In this document: positions 28,588 to 36,424 of the stretch, piece after piece | How the letters are laid out: the number at the start of each line of letters is the position of its first letter | Numbering within the stretch: the stretch's first letter is position 1 | DNA from: Nocardioides solisilvae | GTDB taxonomy: Bacteria; Actinomycetota; Actinomycetes; Propionibacteriales; Nocardioidaceae | Length of the DNA: 64,000 bases | Direction: 5' to 3' | Assembly: GCF_003194625.1 (NCBI RefSeq) | Contig: NZ_QHKX01000001.1 | Span: forward strand, 124,001 to 188,000 | Made by a program: the position numbers and the translations under genes | Notes under the pieces: generated by a model | What the model was told of the DNA's origin: nothing | What the model saw: the letters and a program-made list of their open reading frames with translations, nothing else | The model's database searches: none

Positions 28588-29229
28588 TCACAGGTCCAGG
28601 TCCTCCCCCGCCGCGAGGCGGGTCCAGCCCAGGCCGCGCGGCCCGTTGAGCCGTTCCATGTGGCCGTCGACGATGCCGTGCCCGGCCTCGGAGTAGACCG
28701 CGTCGTGGATCGCCAGGTTGCGCGGGGCGCCGACGGTGCGCACGAAGTCGATCGCCTCCCCCACCTTGAGCCACGGCGCGCTGGCCGGCGCCAGCAGCAG
28801 GTCGACGGGCTCCCCGGGCGGCGTCAACGCGTCGCCCGGGTGGTAGACGCGGGTCCCGTCCAGGTCCAGCAGGTAGCCGGAGTTGTCGACGCGCGGGAGC
28901 TCCTCGTGGATGACGGCGTGCCGCTCCCCCACCACCGAGACCGGGAGCCCGAGGTCGAGGCGGTCGCCGGGCACCACCCGCCGCAGCCGGACCGCCAGCT
29001 CCGGCGCCTCGGCGAGCACCCGGTCGGCCACGGCCCCGATCGTCACCACCTCGGCGTCGCAGGCGCGCAGGTGGTCGACGTGCAGGTGGTCCGGGTGCTC
29101 GTGCGTGACGAGGACGACGTCCGCCCCGGCGACGGCGTGGACGTCGGTGAAGACGCCCGGGTCGAGCACCAGGACGGTGCCGCGGTGCTCGAGGCGGACA
29201 CAGGCGTGGCCGTGCTTCGTGATGCGCAT
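28588..29229 (-). CDS. MBL-fold metal-dependent hydrolase
   Basis: A 213-residue metallo-beta-lactamase-fold protein of the UlaG-like small class. The metal motif THEHPDHLH (HxHxDH) lies near residues 44-52, further metal residues are in GERHAVIHEE and VYHPGDAL, and a late His in LAIHDAVYSE. The substrate is unknown. The start ATG at 29229 is six bases after TACGCT, so an upstream extension of the open frame is unlikely. It is convergent with menF, 19 bases apart. Confidence 0.85.
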   Translation of the reverse strand: MRITKHGHACVRLEHRGTVLVLDPGVFTDVHAVAGADVVLVTHEHPDHLHVDHLRACDAEVVTIGAVADRVLAEAPELAVRLRRVVPGDRLDLGLPVSVVGERHAVIHEELPRVDNSGYLLDLDGTRVYHPGDALTPPGEPVDLLLAPASAPWLKVGEAIDFVRTVGAPRNLAIHDAVYSEAGHGIVDGHMERLNGPRGLGWTRLAAGEDLDL

Positions 29230-29235
29230 GGGGCG

Positions 29236-29241
29236 AGCGTA
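29236..29241 (-). promoter_or_regulatory. -10 element of the MBL-fold gene (leaderless)
   Basis: TACGCT on the minus strand followed by six bases (CGCCCC) and ATG. It fixes the start at 29229. Confidence 0.62.
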
Positions 29242-29270
29242 GAAGCGTCGACGACACCGGAAAAGTCGGT

Positions 29271-29288
29271 CCCACCCGTTACGGTGGG
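29271..29288 (+). promoter_or_regulatory. Hairpin over a possible GH16 promoter
   Basis: CCCACC (29271-29276) pairs with GGTGGG (29283-29288) around CGTTAC. A -10-like TACGGT (29280-29285) lies inside, so the dyad could be an operator. The transcript would have a leader of about 57 bases. No regulator is suggested by the neighbours. Confidence 0.3.
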
Positions 29289-29348
29289 CCCCGTCGTCGC
29301 CGATGGGGGCGGCACTCGACCACCCACCCACGCCCGAACAGGATCTCC

Positions 29349-30596
29349 ATGTCTGGACGTCGTCTGATCGCCGCCGGCGCCGCAGCCCTGCTGCTGCCCG
29401 CCGCGGCCCTCGTCTCCACGCAGGCAAGCTCGGCCACCGCGCCGGCCGCCTCACCCCTCTCCAGCAGTGCGGCGCAGGCCGACGTGCTGGCCCGCAAGAA
29501 GGCACGCAAGAAGGCCCGCAAGGCCAAGGTCAGCATCAAGGTGCTGCCCCCGATCTCGCAGTACGGCAAGCGGCCCACCTCGCCGAGCAGCCGCGCGGTC
29601 ATCGAGGTGACCGCCAAGCCCGGCAAGGCCGGCCGCAACAAGAAGGTCGTCCTCCAGGCCCGCAGCGGCTCCTCCTGGAAGAAGGCGGGCGCGGGTCGCA
29701 CCAACGCCCGCGGCAAGGCCCACCTCCTGGGCGCGGTCAGCCGCGACGGCCAGCCCGTCGAGTACCGCGTGAAGCTCGGCAAGGCCACCTCGAAGTCGGC
29801 CACCACCGCGCAGTGGCTGGCCCCGAGCTTCGAGGACACCTTCGAGGGCACCACCCTCGGCGCCGGATGGAACCACCGGATCCCGGAGTACAACGGCGAC
29901 GGCAACCGTCTCTGCTCCCGCGGCGGCCCCGAGGCCGTCAGCGTGGGCAAGGGCACGGTCCGCCTCAGCGTGATCAAGGACCCGGCCCGCAACGACAAGT
30001 GCGTCGCCAAGCGGAGCGGCAAGGTCACCGGCAAGTACAACTACCGGCTCAACGGCCACATCTCCACCGAGGAGAGCTACAGCTTCAAGTACGGCGTCGC
30101 CGCCGCGCGGATGAAGTTCCCCAAGGCCCGTGGCCAGCACAGCTCCTTCTGGATGCAGCCGGCCGAGCACGTCGCGGGCTCGACCGACCCGAAGCTCTCG
30201 GGCGCCGAGATCGACGTCATCGAGCACTTCGGCAAGGGCTCCGGCCCCAAGGACTCGATGGGCCTGACCACCTTCACCTACCACTGGGCCAAGGGCGGCC
30301 AGCGGGTGAAGACCGGCAACTGGCTCAAGAACGTCAAGCAGTACACCGCGAAGAAGAACGACGACTGGTTCAAGGCCTACCACGTCTTCTCCGTCGAGTG
30401 GACCCCTAAGCAGTACATCTTCCGCATCGACGGCCAGGAGACCTGGCGCAGCAACCGGGGTGTCTCCGGCCAGCCGCAGTACCCCATCCTGTCGCTGCTC
30501 AGCTCCGACTACGAGCTGTCCGACCTGGGCAACGAGCGCAAGCTGCCGCAGCACATGTACGTCGACTGGATCCGCGTCTGGGAGACCCCTTCCTGA
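29349..30596 (+). CDS. Secreted glycoside hydrolase family 16 (endo-beta-glucanase type)
   Basis: Exported polysaccharide hydrolase of 415 residues. A signal peptide (MSGRRLIAAG onward, to about residue 29) is followed by a Lys/Arg-rich linker (ARKKARKKARKAK, 48-60), an Ig-like accessory domain (about 65-155), and the GH16 catalytic domain from about 160. The catalytic motif EIDVIE has nucleophile Glu287, Asp289 and acid/base Glu292. The substrate may be a beta-1,3- or mixed-linkage glucan, not decidable here. AGGA lies upstream of ATG. It sits alone among menaquinone genes and ends in a strong terminator. Confidence 0.9.
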   Translation: MSGRRLIAAGAAALLLPAAALVSTQASSATAPAASPLSSSAAQADVLARKKARKKARKAKVSIKVLPPISQYGKRPTSPSSRAVIEVTAKPGKAGRNKKVVLQARSGSSWKKAGAGRTNARGKAHLLGAVSRDGQPVEYRVKLGKATSKSATTAQWLAPSFEDTFEGTTLGAGWNHRIPEYNGDGNRLCSRGGPEAVSVGKGTVRLSVIKDPARNDKCVAKRSGKVTGKYNYRLNGHISTEESYSFKYGVAAARMKFPKARGQHSSFWMQPAEHVAGSTDPKLSGAEIDVIEHFGKGSGPKDSMGLTTFTYHWAKGGQRVKTGNWLKNVKQYTAKKNDDWFKAYHVFSVEWTPKQYIFRIDGQETWRSNRGVSGQPQYPILSLLSSDYELSDLGNERKLPQHMYVDWIRVWETPS

Positions 30597-30626
30597 CCCG
30601 CGACACCGGTCGCTGAAGCACCGAAG

Positions 30627-30660
30627 ACGCGCCGCATCCCCGTCAGGGGGTGCGGCGCGT
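30627..30660 (+). terminator. Terminator after the GH16 gene
   Basis: A 15-base-pair stem (30627-30641 with 30646-30660, one G-T pair) and a 4-base loop GTCA, starting 30 bases past the stop. It also lies just beyond the end of convergent menD. Confidence 0.85.
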
Positions 30661-30694
30661 TCGCGTTGTGGGGGTAGCCCCGGTCGGGCCGGCG

Positions 30695-32383
30695 TCAGGC
30701 CGGACGCAGCGCCCGGATCCGCTGGTCGAGCGCCCGGCGGTCGTCGCGGCGCACCCGCGCCTCCACGACCTCGATCCCGCCGGCGGGCTGGGCGAGGGCG
30801 TGCTCGAGCTCGGGGAGCGACTCCACCCGCCAGTGCGGGGTCCGGGTGGCGGCGCACCAGGCGGCCAGGTCGACCCCGTGCGGGGTGCCGAAGAGCCGCT
30901 CGAACCGGTCGGCGTACTCCTCGGCCCCCTGCTCGAGCATGCTGAAGATCGATCCGCCGTCGTCGTTGACGACGACCAGCGTCAGGTCGGGGCGGCTCTC
31001 CTCCGGCCCGAGCACCAGCCCTCCACCGTCGTGAAGGAAGGTGACGTCGCCGAGGAGCGCGAGGTTGCGCGAGCCGGGCCCGCGGGCCAGGGCGGCGCCG
31101 ATCGCGCTGCTCACCACGCCGTCGATGCCGGCCAGCCCGCGGTTGGCGAGCACCTTGCGACGGGCCCCCACCTCCCAGCGGGGCACCATGAGGTCGAGGT
31201 CGCGGACCGGGCTCGAGGCCCCCACCCACAGCTGGCCCCCCGGGGGCAGCGCGCGGGCGACCGCACCGGCCACCTCGTGGGGGGTGAGCCCGGGCTCGCC
31301 GGCCAGGAGCCGGTCCAGCTGCGCGGAGACCGAGGCGTCGGCCTCCCGCCAGGCCGCCAGCCACCCGGCGTTCGCCTCGTCGGCCCCGGCCACCCGCAGC
31401 GCCCGGGCCGCGCGGGCGACGACGAAGGGTCGGCGCTGCCACAGCGCGTGGGGGTCGACGTCCCAGACCTCGACGTCGGCGCGCGCCAGCAGCCGGGTCA
31501 CGGGCCGCGACAGCGTCGGGTGCCCGTGGACCACCACCCGTTCGACCTGCTCCCCCAGCTCGGTGTCGAGCAGCAGGCGGTAGGCGCGCAGCGCGTGGGT
31601 CCCCGTGCGGGAGCCGGAGCTGGGCTCGGCGAGCAGCGGCCAGCCGGCGTCCTGGGCGAGCACCCGCGCGGGCGGCCCGGCGTCGTCCCCCGCCACCACC
31701 ACGGTCCGGGGGCCCAGGGGCACCTCGACGGCCTCGGCGGCCAGGTCGCGCCACGGGTGCTCGATGGGAGCGGGCGGCACCGTCACGTCGGGCACCCACC
31801 GGTCCGTGGGCAGCAGCGGCTCGTCGAGCTGCACGTTGAGGTGGACGGGTCCGGGGCGGCCGCGGGACGCCTCGCGCAGCAGGTCGCGGAGCCGCTCCGC
31901 CTCTCCCGCGCCACCGGCCAGGTCGAGGACCGGGGCGCCGACGAGGAGCCCCACGTGCTCGGTGGTCTGGTTGGCGCTCGTCCCGCGCAGCCGCAGGGGT
32001 CGGTCGGCCGTCACGGCGACCAGCCGCACCCCGGAGTGACGCGCCTCCAGCACCGCGGGGTGCAGGTTGGCGACCGCCGTCCCCGACGTGCAGACCACGG
32101 CCACCGGGCGGCCGGAGGACCGGGAGGCCCCCAGGGCGGTGAAGGCGGCGCTCCGCTCGTCGATGCGCGTGTGCAGCCGCAGCAGCCCGGCGACCGCCGC
32201 GTCGTGCAGCGCGAAGGCGAGCGGGGCGTTCCGGCTGCCCGGGGAGAGCACGGCGTCGACGACGCCGGCCTCCACCAGCGCCGCGACGACGTCCCGGGCC
32301 AGGCCCGTCGCCTGCGCGCCGCCGCCGACGTCGCCGCCCGTCCCGCGCGTCCCGCCGTCGGTCCCGCTGCCCGTGGCGCTCAC
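30695..32383 (-). CDS. menD: SEPHCHC synthase (MenD)
   Basis: Thiamine-diphosphate enzyme that joins isochorismate and 2-oxoglutarate with loss of CO2. 562 residues, usual length. Signatures: VLSPGSRNAPLAFAL near the N-terminus, VCTSGTAVANLHPAV, and the thiamine-binding stretch from GDVTFLHDGGGL to NDDGGSIFSML. GTG at 32383 overlaps the menC stop (GTGA). The first ~27 residues are Gly-rich and variable. It is last in the menE-menC-menD operon. Confidence 0.94.
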   Translation of the reverse strand: MSATGSGTDGGTRGTGGDVGGGAQATGLARDVVAALVEAGVVDAVLSPGSRNAPLAFALHDAAVAGLLRLHTRIDERSAAFTALGASRSSGRPVAVVCTSGTAVANLHPAVLEARHSGVRLVAVTADRPLRLRGTSANQTTEHVGLLVGAPVLDLAGGAGEAERLRDLLREASRGRPGPVHLNVQLDEPLLPTDRWVPDVTVPPAPIEHPWRDLAAEAVEVPLGPRTVVVAGDDAGPPARVLAQDAGWPLLAEPSSGSRTGTHALRAYRLLLDTELGEQVERVVVHGHPTLSRPVTRLLARADVEVWDVDPHALWQRRPFVVARAARALRVAGADEANAGWLAAWREADASVSAQLDRLLAGEPGLTPHEVAGAVARALPPGGQLWVGASSPVRDLDLMVPRWEVGARRKVLANRGLAGIDGVVSSAIGAALARGPGSRNLALLGDVTFLHDGGGLVLGPEESRPDLTLVVVNDDGGSIFSMLEQGAEEYADRFERLFGTPHGVDLAAWCAATRTPHWRVESLPELEHALAQPAGGIEVVEARVRRDDRRALDQRIRALRPA

Positions 32384-33357
32384 GCGATCCCCTCCTCGTC
32401 CGTCCCGCCGGTCGTCGCCGCGAGTCGGCGGACCGCGTCGTACCGCTCCTGCCAGTGCGCGACCCGATCGGGGGGCGCCGCGTGCCGGGCCAGGGCGTCG
32501 CGGTCCACCCGGACGGGGCGCACCGGCAGCCGGCCGCCCACCGGCAGCAGCGGATCGACCGCCACGTCGGCGGCGAGCAGCTGCACGGTGGCCAGGCCGC
32601 AGGCGTGGTCGAGCGTGGGCAGCGCTGCGGCCAGGGCCACGCCCGCGGCGATGCCGACGCTGCTCTCCAGCGCGGAGGAGACGACGACCGGCAGCCCGAT
32701 CTCCTCGGCGATCCGCAGGCAGGCCCGGACGCCGCCCAGCGGCTGCACCTTGAGCACTGCGACGTCGGCGGCCTCGAGGTCGCGGACCCGGTAGGGGTCC
32801 TCGGCCCGCCGGATCGACTCGTCGGCGGCCACCGGGACGTCGACCCGGCGGCGCACCGCGGCGAGCTCCTCGACGGCGGCGCAGGGCTGCTCGACGTACT
32901 CCAGGCCTCCCGCCGCCCGATCGAGGACGGGGATCCGCGTGACCGCCTCGTCGATGCTCCAGAGCCCGTTGACGTCGATGCGGATCCGCCCGCCGGGGCC
33001 GAGGGCGTCGCGGACGGCCTCGACCCGCGCCTGGTCGTCGGCGAGCGACTGCCCGGGCTCGGCAACCTTCACCTTGGCGGTCGCGCAGCCGCCCGCCACG
33101 ACGATCGCGTGGGCCTGCTCCGGCCCGACGGCCGGCACCGTCACGTTGACCGGGACGTGGTCGCGCACCGGGGCCGGCCAGTCGCCGGCGGCCGCCTCGC
33201 GGGCGCTGCGCAGCCACGGCTCGGCGACGGGCGGCGGGTACTCGAGGAAGGGGCTCCACTCGCCCCATCCCCGGTCGGTCTCCAGCAGCGCGCCCTCGCG
33301 GACGGTGATGCCGCGGAACCGGGTCCGCATCGGCAGGGAGAAGACGTGCAGCCTCAC
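32380..33357 (-). CDS. menC: o-Succinylbenzoate synthase (MenC)
   Basis: Enolase-superfamily dehydratase of 325 residues, the size of the M. tuberculosis enzyme. Visible active-site parts: KVKV (catalytic Lys pair), metal ligands in RIDVNG, EYVEQP and VAADES, and VLKVQPLGG with the second catalytic Lys. It forms o-succinylbenzoate after MenD and MenH-type steps. GTG at 33357 overlaps menE by 4 bases. No menH-like gene is visible in the window. Confidence 0.92.
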   Translation of the reverse strand: MRLHVFSLPMRTRFRGITVREGALLETDRGWGEWSPFLEYPPPVAEPWLRSAREAAAGDWPAPVRDHVPVNVTVPAVGPEQAHAIVVAGGCATAKVKVAEPGQSLADDQARVEAVRDALGPGGRIRIDVNGLWSIDEAVTRIPVLDRAAGGLEYVEQPCAAVEELAAVRRRVDVPVAADESIRRAEDPYRVRDLEAADVAVLKVQPLGGVRACLRIAEEIGLPVVVSSALESSVGIAAGVALAAALPTLDHACGLATVQLLAADVAVDPLLPVGGRLPVRPVRVDRDALARHAAPPDRVAHWQERYDAVRRLAATTGGTDEEGIA

Positions 33358-34394
33358 GCGTCGCTCCCCCCGCTCGCGCGGCGGGCCAGCGCGAGCCGGT
33401 CGACCTTGCCGTTGCCGAGCAGCGGCCACTGCGCGACCAGCTCGAGCTGGCGCGGGGCCCACGACCGCGGGTGCGGCCCCGCGACCCACGCGCGCAGCCC
33501 GTCGAGCGTCGGCGACGCCCCCGGACGGGGCCGCACCCAGGCGACGACCCGGTGTCCCCACTCCTCGTCGGGCACCCCGACCACCTCGGCCTGCTCGACG
33601 TCGGGGTGCTCGCGCAGCCGGGCCGCCACGGCCGGCAGCGGCACGTTGACGCCGCCGGAGACCACGACGTCGTCCAGCCGCCCGAGGACCCGGAGCCGGC
33701 CGTCCTCGTCGAGCCGCCCCGCGTCGGCGGTGAGGTACCACCCGTCGACCAGGACCTCGGCCGTGAGCGCGGGGTCGTCGAGGTAGCCGTCGAAGAGGGT
33801 GGGCCCACCGAGCCGGATCCGGCCGTCGGTGCCGAGGGTGACCGCCACCCCGTCGAGCGGCACGCCGTCGTAGACGCACCCGCCCGCGGTCTCGGAGGCG
33901 CCGTACGTCGCCACCACCCGGATCCCGGCGGCCTCGGCGTCGGCGCGCAGTGCCGGGTCGGTGCCCGCGCCGCCGACGAGCACGGCCCGCAGCGCGGCCA
34001 GCGCGGCGGCCTCGCCCGGGTCGCGGAGCATCCGGTGCAGCTGGGTGGGGACCAGGGAGGTGTACGTCGCGGGCACGCCGCCGTCGTCCCACGCACCGAC
34101 CACGGGCGGGTGCCCGGCGAGCAGGGAGCGGACGACGACCTGGACGCCCGCGACGTAGGAGGTCGGGAGGTGCAGGGCCCAGCGGCCCTGGCTCCCGAGC
34201 CTGCGGGCGCTGGCCCGGGCGGACGCGACGACGGCGTCGCGGGGGAGCAGCACCCGTTTGGGGAGACCGGTCGAGCCGGAGGTCTCCAGCAGGAGACGCT
34301 CCGGCTCGTCGGCGTCCAGCCAGTCGGCCAGCTGTCGCACGGCCACGTCGGCCTCGGGCGACGGTGCCAGCGGGGAGGGGGACGTCGGGGTCAC
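33354..34394 (-). CDS. menE: o-Succinylbenzoate-CoA ligase (MenE)
   Basis: AMP-forming acyl-CoA synthetase of 346 residues, short as in other actinobacteria. The P-loop is LLLETSGSTGLPKRV (near 35-48), an adenylate motif is YGASETAGG, the hinge is near GRLDDVVVSGG, and the C-terminal catalytic Lys is in LLGNGKVDRL. It begins the menE-menC-menD operon. GTG is six bases after TAGCGT, which suggests a leaderless mRNA. Confidence 0.92.
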   Translation of the reverse strand: MTPTSPSPLAPSPEADVAVRQLADWLDADEPERLLLETSGSTGLPKRVLLPRDAVVASARASARRLGSQGRWALHLPTSYVAGVQVVVRSLLAGHPPVVGAWDDGGVPATYTSLVPTQLHRMLRDPGEAAALAALRAVLVGGAGTDPALRADAEAAGIRVVATYGASETAGGCVYDGVPLDGVAVTLGTDGRIRLGGPTLFDGYLDDPALTAEVLVDGWYLTADAGRLDEDGRLRVLGRLDDVVVSGGVNVPLPAVAARLREHPDVEQAEVVGVPDEEWGHRVVAWVRPRPGASPTLDGLRAWVAGPHPRSWAPRQLELVAQWPLLGNGKVDRLALARRASGGSDA

Positions 34395-34400
34395 CCCCGA

Positions 34401-34406
34401 ACGCTA
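34401..34406 (-). promoter_or_regulatory. -10 element of menE-menC-menD (leaderless)
   Basis: TAGCGT on the minus strand, six bases before the GTG start of menE. It serves as the operon promoter. The 32-base gap to the upstream peptidase gene leaves no room for a long leader. Confidence 0.6.
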
Positions 34407-34426
34407 TCCCCCTCCCCGGCGTGGCC

Positions 34427-36115
34427 TCAGTTGCCGGGCAGGGCGTGCCCGTGGTCGTGCCCGCCGCCGCCGGCGGCGTCGTTGAGCCGCGGGTCGTGGG
34501 GCTTGGCCGCCTTGCGGGTCTCGCCGCGCAGCTTCGGACCCTTGCGGTTCACGCTCCAGGTGGACTGGGCGTAGGTGTGCACCGCGTGGGCGATCGCGTC
34601 GCTGTTGGCGTCGAGGGCCTTCTTCGACACGTTGCCCAGGTCGTCGCACTCCGCGTGGTAGCACTCGTCGTAGGCGACCCCGGCCTTGCCGCCGAACGCC
34701 TTCGCCTGCGCCTTGGTCTTCACGCCCTCGGCCCCGGTGAAGAGACCACCGGAGGCAATGTCCTGGTCGATGAACGGCCCGTAGTCGCTGCGCCCGGAGA
34801 ACGAGGTCTCGGCGGAGCGCAGCCCGGCACCCTTGAAGTGGTCGTGGAAGAGCGCCTCGATCGCGCCGGACCCCTTGGGCCCGACCGCGCCGTCCTCGAA
34901 CTCGCCGGAGTTGTCCCCGTCGTAGACGAAGAGCGCGTAGTTGGGCGAGCCGACCATGTCGAAGTTGAGGTAGAGCGCGATCTCGTCGAGCGTGTCGGGG
35001 TCGTTCTCGGCCAGGTCGCCGACGTAGTGCTCGGCCCCCAGCAGGCCCTTCTCCTCCGCACCCCACCAGGCGAACCGGACCCGGTTGCGCGGCTTGGTCT
35101 TCTGCTTCGCCATCTGCACGGCGACCTCGAGCAGCGCGGCGCTGCCGCTGCCGTTGTCGTTGATGCCCGCGCCCTCGACGACGCTGTCGAGGTGGGCGCC
35201 GGCCATGACGACGTTGCTGCGCCGGCCCTGGCGGCTCTCGGCCAGCACGTTCCAGGTCTTGCGCACCTCGGACCGGGTGCTCGCGGCGAGGCGGACCGTC
35301 GCGCCGCTGGCCAGGGACTGACCGACGGCGAAGCTGGCGCCCACGGCCGGGATCCTGGCGACGGCGCCGCCGAGGGTGCCGGCGAACGCGTCGGTGGCGC
35401 CCTCGGTCCCGGTGTTCATGATGATGACGCCGGCGGCGCCGGCGGTCTGCGCGTTGACGACCTTGTCGCCGAAGGCGCAGGTGCCCCGGCGGATCAGGGC
35501 GATGCTGCCGGCCGTGAACCCGGCGAAGTCGGCCGCCTCGCAGCCGCTGGTGGAGCCGGCCAGGTCGCCGAGGTTGAGGTCGACGGCCTGCACCGCGGCG
35601 GTCAGGTCGCCCGAGCCCGAGTAGTCCATGAGCGCGAAGTCGGTGCCCTCGGCGAACGGGGTCGTCGTGGCGCCCTCCACCCGGGCCAGCGTGGCCGGGG
35701 CGAGCTGCTCGAAGTAGTCGAAGTCGAACGCCTGCACCGACGGCCGGTAGCCGGCCTTGCGCAGCGTGCGGACGACGTAGTCCCGGGAGGCGCGGTAGCC
35801 GGGGTTGCCCGACGCCCGGTTGCCGTCGTTCTGGTCGGCGATCTTCTGGAGCTCGCGCAGGTGGCTGCGGACCCCGCGCAGGGTGACTGCCTTCTGCAGG
35901 GCCCGGGAGTCAGGCGCGGTGACGGTGCGCGTCGGCTTGGACGGCTTGCCGGGCTTGCCGGGCTTGGCCTTCGCCAGGGCAGCGGAGTCGGCCACGGGGC
36001 CGGCGGTCGCCGGCGGCGCCAGGACGCCTCCCGCCAGGGCCGCGACGGCGAGGGCGACGGTGGCCGCCCCGGCCCGCCCGCGCTGCGCGGGCCGACGGTT
36101 CGATCGGTCGTTCAA
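34427..36115 (-). CDS. Secreted M28 family aminopeptidase with PA domain
   Basis: Exported zinc peptidase of 562 residues. A signal peptide (basic n-region, helix about 16-31, cleavage near ATA-GP at 38) is followed by a Lys/Pro linker (AKAKPGKPGKPSKPTR), an inserted PA domain (about 165-290) and the M28 core. The core shows AGAHLDSV, GINDNGSGS, AWWGAEEKGLLG, FDMVGSP and YHAECDD. TTG at 36115 is chosen because GGAAAGG lies about 9 bases upstream and the predicted promoter would start transcription inside the longer ATG (36172) version. Substrate preference is unknown. The C-terminus is His/Gly-rich. Confidence 0.82.
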   Translation of the reverse strand: MNDRSNRRPAQRGRAGAATVALAVAALAGGVLAPPATAGPVADSAALAKAKPGKPGKPSKPTRTVTAPDSRALQKAVTLRGVRSHLRELQKIADQNDGNRASGNPGYRASRDYVVRTLRKAGYRPSVQAFDFDYFEQLAPATLARVEGATTTPFAEGTDFALMDYSGSGDLTAAVQAVDLNLGDLAGSTSGCEAADFAGFTAGSIALIRRGTCAFGDKVVNAQTAGAAGVIIMNTGTEGATDAFAGTLGGAVARIPAVGASFAVGQSLASGATVRLAASTRSEVRKTWNVLAESRQGRRSNVVMAGAHLDSVVEGAGINDNGSGSAALLEVAVQMAKQKTKPRNRVRFAWWGAEEKGLLGAEHYVGDLAENDPDTLDEIALYLNFDMVGSPNYALFVYDGDNSGEFEDGAVGPKGSGAIEALFHDHFKGAGLRSAETSFSGRSDYGPFIDQDIASGGLFTGAEGVKTKAQAKAFGGKAGVAYDECYHAECDDLGNVSKKALDANSDAIAHAVHTYAQSTWSVNRKGPKLRGETRKAAKPHDPRLNDAAGGGGHDHGHALPGN

Positions 36116-36170
36116 TGTGCTCAACCTTTCCCGAGTCGGACGCGGCAGGATGGCCGCCACGTGTGCGCTC

Positions 36171-36199
36171 ATCTGAGCCGCAGGGGCTGGCCCTGTCAA
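36171..36199 (-). promoter_or_regulatory. Predicted promoter of the M28 peptidase gene
   Basis: Reading leftward, a consensus TTGACA (36199-36194), 17 bases, then TCAGAT (36176-36171). Transcription would begin near 36164, downstream of the ATG at 36172, so that ATG could not be used. The rest of the 36116-36424 gap holds a T-run, a possible SOS box and no evident gene. Confidence 0.5.
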
Positions 36200-36283
36200 G
36201 GGTCGACGCCGGATCGGTTCCGCTCGTCCGCGGCTCGGGAGTGTGCAGGTCGCGTGCGCCTCGCCCTCGCTGAGAGACTTTTT

Positions 36284-36299
36284 TCGAACACTTGTCCAC
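36284..36299. promoter_or_regulatory. Degenerate SOS (LexA) box upstream of the DUF222/HNH gene
   Basis: TCGAAC-ACTT-GTCCAC: the left half matches the mycobacterial LexA box (TCGAAC-N4-GTTCGA) exactly, the right half at three of six positions. Several 13E12/DUF222 genes of M. tuberculosis are LexA-controlled, which makes the placement notable. It lies about 125 bases before the start codon. Confidence 0.35.
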
Positions 36300-36424
36300 A
36301 ATTCGGACGTCCGGGCTCCTGCGGGGTCGTGTTGTCGGTGGTCGCTGGTTGAGTGGGGGTGTCGGCAGGTCAGCGGGGGCTCTGTCGGGTGGCGTCGGTA
36401 CGGCGTCGGGGACGGGGGTCTCGG

